The position numbers and the translations under genes were made by a program. The notes beneath the pieces are model-generated. The model did no database searches. It was not told the origin of the DNA and was given only the letters and a program-made list of their open reading frames with translations. A stretch of DNA of 64,000 bases from Thermophilibacter gallinarum (GTDB lineage: Bacteria > Actinomycetota > Coriobacteriia > Coriobacteriales > Atopobiaceae), in the NCBI RefSeq assembly GCF_014982725.1, contig NZ_JADCJZ010000001.1, positions 682,001-746,000 of the forward strand, given 5' to 3'. Shown here one piece after another: positions 57,744 to 64,000 of the stretch (positions are counted from its first letter, which is position 1; every line of letters begins with the position of its first letter).

Positions 57744-59135
57744 ATGAGCAACCTTCGCAGCCGTTCGCTTTCTGACGAGTACCTGGGCATCCTGGCAGAG
57801 CTGGGGGGTGACGCGACCGGCCGTGACGCCGCGGCGTCCTACCTCGCCTCCGCGCATCCCGTCACGCACCGCGAGGGCACGCCGACCTGGGCGCTCTCGC
57901 CCAAGGTGCTCTCCGCCGGCGAGGTGGGCATCCTGCGCGAGGCGGCCGAGACCATGGGTCGCATCCTCGACAAGGTCACGAGGCGCTACCGCGACGACGC
58001 GGACTTCCGCGCGCGCTTCGGCCTGCCCGCCGAGCTGGAGGCGCTCGCGCTCGTCCCTACGGGCTACGAGCAGGCGATCCCGTTCGCGCGCGTCGACGTC
58101 CTCTTCGACGAGGAGACCGGCGACTTCACCCTCGCCGGCGTGGCAACGGACAGCTCGCTCGGCATGAGCGCCTCCGTCGAGGTCACGCGCGCCGTGCAGC
58201 TCACCGAGGCGTACCGCCGCTTCGCCGAGGTGCACCCCGGGATCGAGACCTTCGACGTGGCGGCCGGCGTCGTGGACGCCCTGCGCGAGACCTACACCTC
58301 GTGGGCCAACGCCGACGCGGGGACCCGCCATCCTGAGCGCCCCGCCGTGGGCATCGTGGACTACCCCGAGAGCGCCTCCGCCGAGGAGTTCGCCGACGTC
58401 ATCGCCCGTCTCGCGGACGAGGGCGTGTTCGCGCGCTTCGTGGACATCCGCGACCTGCGCATCGAGGAGGCCGCCGGTCAGCGGAGGCTCGTGGACTCGC
58501 AGGGCCCCATCGCCTGCGTCTACCGTCGCGTCCTGCTGTCGGAGATGCTCGAGAAGCCCTGCCCGGGTGCCGACGCCCTCGTGGAGGCGGCGCGCCGCGG
58601 CCTCGCGTGCGTAATCGGCGGGTTCGGCACCTGGCCGGCCTCCACCAACGCGCTCTTCTCGGTGCTCACCTCCGACGCCGTGGAGGACGTGCTCGACTAC
58701 TCCGAGCTCGCCTTCGTGCGCGCCCACGTCCCCGAGACGCACGTCCTGTCCCGCGGCTGCGACCTCGCGCCGTACCTCGCCGAGCCCGAGCGCTGGCTGG
58801 CCCGGCCCGCCGGCGCCTACCGCGCCAACGAGGCCGTCTGGGGCGGCTCCTGCGCGGACCGCGACAGCTGGTGGCGCGTGCTTCTGGGCTGCGCCGAGGA
58901 GGGCGGCTCGGTCGAGCTCCGCGACAGCACCTACCGCTCCCGCGTGGTGCTGGGCGCCCCCGCCCCGGGCGACAAGGTCGACCACGGCTCCGAGCCCGTG
59001 GAGGTGGAGAACCTGCTGGGCCTCTACCTCTTCCGCGGCCAGTTCGGCGGCGTGTACGCGCGCGGCGGCTACGACGACGGCCTCGGCCCCTGGTCGAACC
59101 GCGTCACCATGGGCTGCCTCGTCGTGCGCGACTAG
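57744..59135 (+). CDS. Conserved hypothetical, ATP-grasp-like
   Basis: 463 residues, not firmly recognised. The overall pattern resembles circularly permuted ATP-grasp or glutathionylspermidine-synthase-like proteins: IPFARVDVLFDEETGDFTLAGVATDSSLGM (in parts: FARVDVLFDEETGDF), VGIVDYPESASAEEFADVIA (a Rossmann-like segment), IACVYRRVLLSEML, VIGGFGTWPASTNALFSVL and a final LYLFRGQFGGVYARGG. A glycine-rich ATP loop and acidic metal ligands were not pinned down. ATG at 57744 has GCGAGGAGG upstream and the promoter at 57667. It ends 11 bp before the dGTPase-like gene, so the two form an operon. Confidence 0.5.
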   Translation: MSNLRSRSLSDEYLGILAELGGDATGRDAAASYLASAHPVTHREGTPTWALSPKVLSAGEVGILREAAETMGRILDKVTRRYRDDADFRARFGLPAELEALALVPTGYEQAIPFARVDVLFDEETGDFTLAGVATDSSLGMSASVEVTRAVQLTEAYRRFAEVHPGIETFDVAAGVVDALRETYTSWANADAGTRHPERPAVGIVDYPESASAEEFADVIARLADEGVFARFVDIRDLRIEEAAGQRRLVDSQGPIACVYRRVLLSEMLEKPCPGADALVEAARRGLACVIGGFGTWPASTNALFSVLTSDAVEDVLDYSELAFVRAHVPETHVLSRGCDLAPYLAEPERWLARPAGAYRANEAVWGGSCADRDSWWRVLLGCAEEGGSVELRDSTYRSRVVLGAPAPGDKVDHGSEPVEVENLLGLYLFRGQFGGVYARGGYDDGLGPWSNRVTMGCLVVRD

Positions 59136-59146
59136 GGGCTGGTCGC

Positions 59147-60394
59147 ATGACGCAGGGGGAGAACAGGCTCGCGCCCGGGCTCACCGGCCGGCTCTCCGAG
59201 CGGGCCGCCGCCCTCGTCGAGGAGCGCCGCGTGTCCGGCGCGCTCTCGCCGTTCGCCTGCCGCGACGCGTCCGCGATCCGCCGCGACCTCTGCGAGCGCG
59301 ACGCGGACACCGCGCTGAGGCCGGCCTTCGTGCGTGACGCCGAGAAGATCGTCCACCTCCCGGCGTACAACCGCCTGGCGGGCAAGACGCAGGTCTTCTC
59401 GTTCCGCGCCAACGACGACCTCTCCCGCCGCGGGCTGCACGTGCAGCTCGTGGCGCGCGTCGCCCGCGACATCGGCCGCGCCCTCGGGCTCAACCTCGAC
59501 CTGATCGAGGCGATCGCGCTGGGGCACGACCTCGGCCACACCCCGTTCGGCCACGCCGGCGAGCGGTTCCTGAACGACGTCTACCACGCCCGCACCGGGC
59601 GCTGGTTCTTCCACAACGTGCAGAGCGCCCGCGTCATGGACGAGCTCGCCGGCCGCAACGTCAGCCTGCAGACCCTCGACGGCGCGCTCTGCCACAACGG
59701 CGAGTTCGAGCTCCAGCGCTTCGAGACGAGCGGGCTGGCCGAGTTCGACACCTACGAGCGCGTCGTGGACTCCTGCTGGGAGCACGGCGACGAGGCGATC
59801 CGCCACCTGCGCCCCATGACGCTCGAGGGCTGCGTGGTGCGCGTGTCGGACATCATCGCCTACGTGGGCAAGGACCGTCAGGACGCCATCCGTGCGGGCC
59901 TCGTGGACGAGGGCGCCTTCGACGACGGGCTCGGCGGCGCCTACAACGCCTGGGCGCTCTCCGCCTTCGCGGCCGACGTCGTGGAGCACAGCGTGGGCGA
60001 GGACGCCATCGCCATGAGCGAGGAGGGCTTCGCCGAGATGCGCCGCGCCAAGCGCGAGAACTACGAGAAGATCTACGGCGCCGCCGAGGTCAACGGCGAC
60101 TTCCCGGCCGAGGTCGCCGAGCTCTTCTCGGCACTCTACGAGCACGAGCTGGGGGCGCTGGCCTCCGGCGACGAGTCCGCCGCGATCTTCGCGCACCACG
60201 TGGCGCCCACGGAGCGTCGCCTCGCCTTCTACGGGCGCCGCTACGACTGGGAGCGGGACCCGGACCAGACCGTGGTGGACTTCATCTCCTCGATGACGGA
60301 CGACTACTTCATGGCCACCTGCGCCGCCGTCTTCCCGCGTGCCGCGGAGCTCTTCCCGAGCCACGGGTACTTCTCGCCGGAGGTGCGCGCGTAG
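59147..60394 (+). CDS. dgt: HD-domain dNTP triphosphohydrolase (dGTPase-like)
   Basis: 415 residues of the Dgt/SAMHD1-type HD family, cleaving dNTPs to nucleoside and triphosphate. An N-terminal helix leads to VHLPAYNRLAGKTQVFSF (R-x-x-x-K-T-Q-V nucleotide region, ~75). The HD core LIEAIALGHDLGHTPFGHAG lies near 118-137. LDGALCHNGEF and VVRVSDIIAYVGKDRQDAI (third metal Asp) follow. FISSMTDDYFM near the C-terminus is the conserved family end. ATG at 59147 is 11 bp after the previous stop; the open frame upstream is a shadow. Controls dNTP pools or protects against foreign DNA. Confidence 0.9.
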   Translation: MTQGENRLAPGLTGRLSERAAALVEERRVSGALSPFACRDASAIRRDLCERDADTALRPAFVRDAEKIVHLPAYNRLAGKTQVFSFRANDDLSRRGLHVQLVARVARDIGRALGLNLDLIEAIALGHDLGHTPFGHAGERFLNDVYHARTGRWFFHNVQSARVMDELAGRNVSLQTLDGALCHNGEFELQRFETSGLAEFDTYERVVDSCWEHGDEAIRHLRPMTLEGCVVRVSDIIAYVGKDRQDAIRAGLVDEGAFDDGLGGAYNAWALSAFAADVVEHSVGEDAIAMSEEGFAEMRRAKRENYEKIYGAAEVNGDFPAEVAELFSALYEHELGALASGDESAAIFAHHVAPTERRLAFYGRRYDWERDPDQTVVDFISSMTDDYFMATCAAVFPRAAELFPSHGYFSPEVRA

Positions 60395-60398
60395 GGAC

Positions 60399-60620
60399 GT
60401 CCCGGAATCGGCGGGGTTTCCTGCTTGCGTCGGCGTCGCGTCCGATATTTTGGGACCTTTCCCACGCTCGGGCGTGTCTGCGGCGGGAACCTCCCGTTTT
60501 TTGGGACGCCCGGGCGAGAAGGCCCGCGATTCCGGGACACGTTCTTCTCGTTTTGTGAGAAGGTCCCCTGTTTTGGGACGGCCGCTTCTTCTGTCGCGGG
60601 AACCTCGCCGATTCCGGGAC
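60399..60620. repeat. 222-bp phased array of six 24-nt units (copy 2, reversed)
   Basis: Two direct units begin at 60399 and 60440 (41 apart), and four inverted ones at 60484, 60515, 60556 and 60597 (31, 41, 41 apart). This is the reverse of the layout at 8348-8569, with the same total length. The inverted unit reads CGRGAA, a few variable bases, then CCGATTCCGGGAC in the best copies. CGAGAAGAACG again lies between the second and third units from the four-unit end, and CCCGGGC between the third and fourth. It fills the 317-bp gap after the dGTPase-like gene. Confidence 0.85.
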
Positions 60621-60678
60621 GGCTCCCGTCCTCCCGGCCGCTTCCACCTCAGATTGTGGCCTGGCGGCAGATTGCTGC

Positions 60679-60684
60679 TAGAAT
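60679..60684 (+). promoter_or_regulatory. -10 box of the alpha/beta hydrolase gene
   Basis: TAGAAT 28 bp before the ATG; a TTGTGG 19 bp further upstream may be the -35. Confidence 0.5.
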
Positions 60685-60711
60685 CCCCACCTTGGACGAA
60701 AGGGGAGGGGC

Positions 60712-61716
60712 ATGGCGCTGGCGAGAAGAACGAGACGGGTTCTGGCGGTGGTCGCCGCCGCGGTCGTGGTCGTCGCCCTCGCGGGCCTGGCCCTCGCGGG
60801 CAACTTCCTCGTCGACTTTGCGCTCAACCCGCACGCCGAGATCTCGATGGCGGCCACGATGCACGCCGGCGACGTCGACGGCCTGGACTATGCGGAGGCC
60901 CCCAAGCTCGACGAGGCCTACGCGGAGGAGGCCGCCGCCTGGTTCGACGCCGGGAAGCGGAGCGTCTCGCACGTCGCCGACGACGGCACGGAGCTCCTGG
61001 GCTGGGAGCTCTCCGGCGCCGAGGACGGCGCGTACGCGGACGGCCACACCTGGGCCGTGGTCTGCCACGGCTACATCGGGAAGCCCGCCGACATGGCCAA
61101 GTACGCCTACCACTTCGCGCAGCTCGGCATGGACGTGCTCATGCCCGCGGCGCGCGGCCACGAGCGCAACGTCGACGCCGGCCTCATCCAGATGGGCTGG
61201 GGCGACGCGCGCGACCTCGTGGGCTGGGTCGCCGACATCGTCGAGCGCGACCCGGACGCAAAGATCCTGCTCTTCGGCACCTCGATGGGCGGGGCGGAGG
61301 TCATGATGGCCTCGGGCATGGACGGGCTCGCCGAGAACGTGCGCCTGATCGTGGAGGACTGCGGCTACACGAGCGTGTGGGACGAGTTCGAGCTGCAGCT
61401 GGATAACGTCTTCGGCCTGCCGAGATTCCCGATCCTGAACGCCGCCGACCTCGCCTGCCAGCTGCGCGCCGGCTACGCCTTCGAGGCGGCCTCCGCGGTG
61501 GAGAGCCTGCGCCAGGCGAGCGTTCCCATGCTCTTCATCCACGGGGACGCCGACGAGTTCGTGCCCTTCTCGATGCTCGACGAGTGCTACGAGGCCTGTG
61601 CGAGCGCGGTGAAGGAGAAGCTCGTCGTGGAGGGCGCCGGCCACGGCCTCTCCGCCAGCACCGATCCCGAGCTCTACTGGGAGACCGTGGACGCCTTCGT
61701 CTCCGACAACCTGTAG
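60712..61716 (+). CDS. Membrane-anchored alpha/beta hydrolase
   Basis: 334 residues. An N-terminal basic stretch and one transmembrane helix (~9-32, VLAVVAAAVVVVALAGLALA) anchor an alpha/beta hydrolase domain outside the membrane. VVCHGYIGKPADMAKYAYHF carries the oxyanion region, the nucleophile Ser is in LLFGTSMGGAEVMMASG (~190), the acid Asp in MLFIHGDADEFVPFSM (~283), and the His in VVEGAGHGLS (~310). The family (BAAT/DLH-like esterases) covers many substrates, so the natural one is unknown. AAAGGGGAGGGGC precedes the ATG. A CGAGAAGAACG word spans codons 4-7 of the gene. Confidence 0.88.
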   Translation: MALARRTRRVLAVVAAAVVVVALAGLALAGNFLVDFALNPHAEISMAATMHAGDVDGLDYAEAPKLDEAYAEEAAAWFDAGKRSVSHVADDGTELLGWELSGAEDGAYADGHTWAVVCHGYIGKPADMAKYAYHFAQLGMDVLMPAARGHERNVDAGLIQMGWGDARDLVGWVADIVERDPDAKILLFGTSMGGAEVMMASGMDGLAENVRLIVEDCGYTSVWDEFELQLDNVFGLPRFPILNAADLACQLRAGYAFEAASAVESLRQASVPMLFIHGDADEFVPFSMLDECYEACASAVKEKLVVEGAGHGLSASTDPELYWETVDAFVSDNL

Positions 61717-61765
61717 GCCCGCCGAGAAGCACCCCCTCGTGCGCCGCCCCATCCCCTCCCTCTCC

Positions 61766-61876
61766 TGAGGGTATGTACACTATTCATCAATTGATGTTTT
61801 TCTCGCCAAGTCGTCTACCTGCGATTATGCAATCGCATGGTACCATATTATATTTTGAATAGTGTACACACCCTCA
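61766..61876. repeat. AT-rich 111-bp element with 22-bp terminal inverted repeats
   Basis: Left end TGAGGGTATGTACACTATTC (61766) and right end (61855-61876) match as inverted repeats over 22 bp, with about two mismatches. The interior is strikingly AT-rich and holds GCGATT/AATCGC and ATGGTACCAT palindromes. It occupies the 235-bp gap between the hydrolase gene and rarA. Confidence 0.82.
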
Positions 61877-61938
61877 AAATGGGGGCACACACACCCTCGA
61901 AGGGAGGCGTCCTCCCGGCGCCCTGCGGCGCTCTGGCG

Positions 61939-61944
61939 TACAAT
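61939..61944 (+). promoter_or_regulatory. -10 box of rarA, possibly leaderless
   Basis: TACAAT ends 7 bp before the rarA ATG, and the bases between (CGCCCCC) hold no Shine-Dalgarno sequence. Transcription would then begin at or beside the start codon. Confidence 0.5.
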
Positions 61945-61951
61945 CGCCCCC

Positions 61952-63277
61952 ATGGAGACGCTCTTCACCCACATAGAGAACGCGCGCCGGGACGAGAACG
62001 CCCCGCTCGCGGCCCGCATGCGGCCCACCACGCTCGACGGCTTCGTCGGGCAGCCCCAGGCGGTGGGCCCCGGCAGCTGGCTGCGCCGCGCCATCGAGCA
62101 CGACACGCTCTCCTCGGTCATCCTCTACGGGCCCGCGGGCACGGGCAAGACCACGCTCGCGCGCATCATCGCCCACAGCACGCACGCCGAGTTCGTCGAG
62201 GTCTCCGCCGTCACGGGTACGGTCAAGGACCTGCGCCGGGAGATCGAGGCCGCCAAGAGCCGCCTGCTCACGGCCGCCCGCCGCACGATCCTGTTCGTCG
62301 ACGAGATCCACCGCTTCAACCGCGGGCAGCAGGACGCCCTGCTCCACGCCGTCGAGGACCGCACGGTGGTGCTCGTGGGCGCGACGACCGAGAACCCCTA
62401 CTTCGAGGTCAACTCCGCCCTGATCAGCCGGAGCCGCGTCGTGGAGCTCGTCGCGCTCGACGACGAGTCGGTCCGCGAGCTGCTCCGAAACGCCCTCTCC
62501 TCCGAGCGCGGCCTCGCGGGCGCCTTCGCGCTCGAGGCGGACGCCGAGGATGAGATCGTGCGCCTCGCCGGCGGCGACGGCCGCGCGGCGCTCACCTCGC
62601 TCGAGCTCGCCAGCCAGATGGTGGACGAGAAGCCCGAGGACGGCCCGGCGCTCATCACGCGCGAGCACGTCACCGAGGCAAACCCCCGCCGCGGCCTGCC
62701 CTACGACAAGGCCGGCGACATGCACTACGACGTCATCTCCGCCTTCATCAAATCCATGCGCGGCAGCGACCCCGACGCCGTGCTCTACTGGCTCGCCCGC
62801 ATGCTCGACGCCGGCGAGGACCCCAAGTTCATCGCCCGCCGCATCATGATCTGCGCCTCGGAGGACGTCGGCAACGCCGACCCGCAGGCGCTGCTCGTGG
62901 CCCACGCCGCCTTCCGCGCCGCCGAGGTGATCGGCATGCCGGAGTGCCGCATCAACCTGGCACAGGCCGCCACCTACCTGGCCCTGGCCCCCAAGTCCAA
63001 CGCCGCCGAGGCTGGCATCGACGCCGCGCTCGAGGAGGTGCGCCGAGGGCCCCACCGCGAGGTGCCGAGCCACCTGCGCGACCGCCACCGCCCCGGCTCG
63101 GACGAGTACGGCCCCTACCTCTACCCGCACAACTACCCGGAGGGCTGGGTCGAGCAGCGCTACCTGCCCGAGGGCCTCGAGCGCGGCTGCTTCTACCACC
63201 CGAGCGGCCGCGGCTGGGAGGCGTGGCGCGAGGAGGCCATCGGCCGCGACCGCGCCGACGCAGCGGGCGGGGAGTAG
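61952..63277 (+). CDS. rarA: Replication-associated recombination protein A (MgsA/RarA)
   Basis: AAA+ ATPase acting at stalled replication forks, 441 residues. MRPTTLDGFVGQPQAVGPGS precedes the ATPase core; Walker A is YGPAGTGKTTLARII (~58-72), Walker B and sensor region [19 protein letters not shown] (~112-130), then VLVGATTENPYFEVNSALISR (sensor 1). The C-terminal tetramerisation part has ISAFIKSMRGSDPDAVLYWLARM (in parts: SAFIKSMRGSDPDAVLYW), ICASEDVGNADPQALLVA and YLYPHNYPEGWVEQRYLP, all characteristic. ATG at 61952 lacks a Shine-Dalgarno and has a -10 box directly upstream; an in-frame start at 61862 would run through a repeat element. Confidence 0.94.
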   Translation: METLFTHIENARRDENAPLAARMRPTTLDGFVGQPQAVGPGSWLRRAIEHDTLSSVILYGPAGTGKTTLARIIAHSTHAEFVEVSAVTGTVKDLRREIEAAKSRLLTAARRTILFVDEIHRFNRGQQDALLHAVEDRTVVLVGATTENPYFEVNSALISRSRVVELVALDDESVRELLRNALSSERGLAGAFALEADAEDEIVRLAGGDGRAALTSLELASQMVDEKPEDGPALITREHVTEANPRRGLPYDKAGDMHYDVISAFIKSMRGSDPDAVLYWLARMLDAGEDPKFIARRIMICASEDVGNADPQALLVAHAAFRAAEVIGMPECRINLAQAATYLALAPKSNAAEAGIDAALEEVRRGPHREVPSHLRDRHRPGSDEYGPYLYPHNYPEGWVEQRYLPEGLERGCFYHPSGRGWEAWREEAIGRDRADAAGGE

Positions 63278-63318
63278 AGGCACCGCCCTTCTCGCCGGAG
63301 GGCACGGCGGCGATTGGG

Positions 63319-63324
63319 TAGAAT
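63319..63324 (+). promoter_or_regulatory. -10 box of the DUF948-like gene
   Basis: TAGAAT in GGGTAGAATG, 47 bp before the ATG. No clear -35. Confidence 0.45.
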
Positions 63325-63370
63325 GTCTATTTGGGCAGACGCCCTGTGAGCGACGTCCCGGGGAGGGGCA

Positions 63371-63937
63371 ATGACAGACGCTATTCTTCCGATCGTCCTT
63401 ATCGTGCTGGTGCTCGTGGGCATCTGGGCCGTGGTCGAGGTCGCCCTCACCATGCGCTCCGCCCGCCGCGACGTCGAGCGCCTCACCACCGCGGCCCGCG
63501 AGGTCGTGGAGCAGGCGCAGCCCGTCGTCGCCAAGCTCGACGGCCTCATGGACGAGCTCGAGCCCGCCGCCAAGCACGTGACCCCGCTGCTCGAGAAGAC
63601 CGAGGTCGCCGTCGGCGAGGCGTCCACCTCCCTCGACCGCCTCAACGGGATCCTGGACGACGTCTCGTCCGTCTCGGGCGCCGCGTCGAGCGTCACCGGC
63701 GCCGTGAAGGGCGTCGCGGAGAGCGCCGCCAACGCGGCCGCGGGCGTGGTCTCGCGCCTGCGTGGCGAGGCGACCCCCGATGCCGCCGCGCTGCTCGACG
63801 GCCGCGCCGCCGAGGACGGCGAGGCCCCGGCCCCCGCCGAGGAGCCCGCCGCGCCCACGCGCTACGTCGACTACGGCGAGGTGGCCCCCGCCCCCTCGAA
63901 GGCCGGCGACGCCGATGCCGCCGAGGAGGGCGAGTGA
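63371..63937 (+). CDS. DUF948-like membrane protein
   Basis: 188 residues. One N-terminal transmembrane helix (~5-27, LPIVLIVLVLVGIWAVVEVA) is followed by a long amphipathic helical stretch (SARRDVERLTTAAREVVEQ, VVAKLDGLMDELEPAAKHV) typical of DUF948 proteins, probably a coiled coil. The last ~60 residues are Ala/Glu/Pro-rich and look disordered. GGGGAGGGGC precedes the ATG. Its stop overlaps the start of the next gene (TGATG), so they are coupled. In other Gram-positive bacteria such genes sit near cell-envelope or alaS-linked genes; the function is unknown. Confidence 0.7.
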   Translation: MTDAILPIVLIVLVLVGIWAVVEVALTMRSARRDVERLTTAAREVVEQAQPVVAKLDGLMDELEPAAKHVTPLLEKTEVAVGEASTSLDRLNGILDDVSSVSGAASSVTGAVKGVAESAANAAAGVVSRLRGEATPDAAALLDGRAAEDGEAPAPAEEPAAPTRYVDYGEVAPAPSKAGDADAAEEGE

Positions 63938-64000
63938 TGACCGAGAAGCACGTTATCCTGCGCGTCCCCGCGGAGGCCTCGTTCGCCCGCACCGTGCGCA
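63937..64000 (+). CDS. Start of an unidentified gene (3' end outside window)
   Basis: ATG at 63937 overlaps the preceding TGA. Only 21 codons are visible, beginning MTEKHVILRVPAEASFARTV. The pattern is weakly reminiscent of the first strand of RsbW/SpoIIAB-type ATP-binding anti-sigma factors, but the piece is too short for an assignment. Probably cotranscribed with the DUF948-like gene. Confidence 0.5.
   Translation, partial: MTEKHVILRVPAEASFARTVR

Noticed and set aside
1-64000. tRNA or rRNA genes
   Set aside because: No cloverleaf with a GTTCRANNC T-arm or rRNA-like stretch was recognised in any gap by eye; a covariance-model scan would settle this.

Overview
The window is a gene-dense, very G+C-rich stretch (roughly two thirds G+C) from a bacterial chromosome. 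No rRNA, tRNA, phage or plasmid genes were seen. The gene set suggests an anaerobic, fermentative high-G+C Gram-positive bacterium. It includes AddAB rather than RecBCD, a desulfoferrodoxin, LexA-type operators of the GAAC-N4-GTTC class, a guanidine-III riboswitch ahead of an SMR exporter, a VanRS-like sensor pair, fructose-type PTS genes and 3-hydroxybutyryl-CoA enzymes. A Coriobacteriia member (Olsenella/Atopobium-like) fits best; this is inference from content, not a database match.

Layout. 1-6.2 kb: end of addB and all of addA. 6.2-9 kb: a minus-strand YtrA-type regulator/ABC exporter operon and an XRE membrane regulator. 9.2-17 kb: small accessory genes, including an FtsX-like permease, an EamA transporter, a guanidinium exporter with riboswitch, an XRE-zinc ribbon-TipAS regulator, YjbR, a lipoprotein, an AlkD-like repair protein under a LexA box, and a Fic AMPylase behind a 40-bp palindrome. 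17.1-20.3 kb: VanRS-like two-component pair, C39-like peptidase and lipoprotein. 20.6-24.4 kb: dnaE. 24.5-27.8 kb: flavodoxin-fold oxidoreductase, superoxide reductase and a degenerate NadE-like protein. 27.9-30.1 kb: ruvCAB under a LexA box. 30.3-32.8 kb: minus-strand operon with a degenerate PfkB kinase and an AEC transporter.

33.1-46.3 kb is a catabolic/fermentative region. It holds PTS IIB and IIC, class II aldolase, glycerate kinase, an acyl-CoA ligase, a CoA transferase, 3-hydroxybutyryl-CoA dehydrogenase, thiolase, iron alcohol dehydrogenase, aldo/keto reductase, an MFS carrier and finally the missing PTS IIA. Together these could take up a PTS sugar, split it, and interconvert acetyl-CoA and 3-hydroxybutyrate. 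46.4-52.1 kb: a DJ-1-like protein and argCJBD. 52.5-64 kb: a nuclease-like gene bracketed by two identical 142-bp elements, a UMF1-type MFS carrier, a zinc phospholipase C-like protein, vsr, a PPP phosphatase, an ATP-grasp-like gene, a dGTPase-like protein, a hydrolase, rarA and a DUF948-like protein.

The most unusual content is between the genes. Many intergenic gaps carry self-complementary elements of 60-220 bp. Two of them, 52 kb apart and in opposite orientation, are both 222 bp long and share the same layout of six 24-nt units (four one way, two the other) with unit spacings of 41, 41, 31 and 41 bp, although their sequences have drifted. A third gap has the same 41-bp periodicity with another unit sequence. 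A separate DNA word, CTTCTCG/CGAGAAG, is heavily over-represented in genes and gaps alike.
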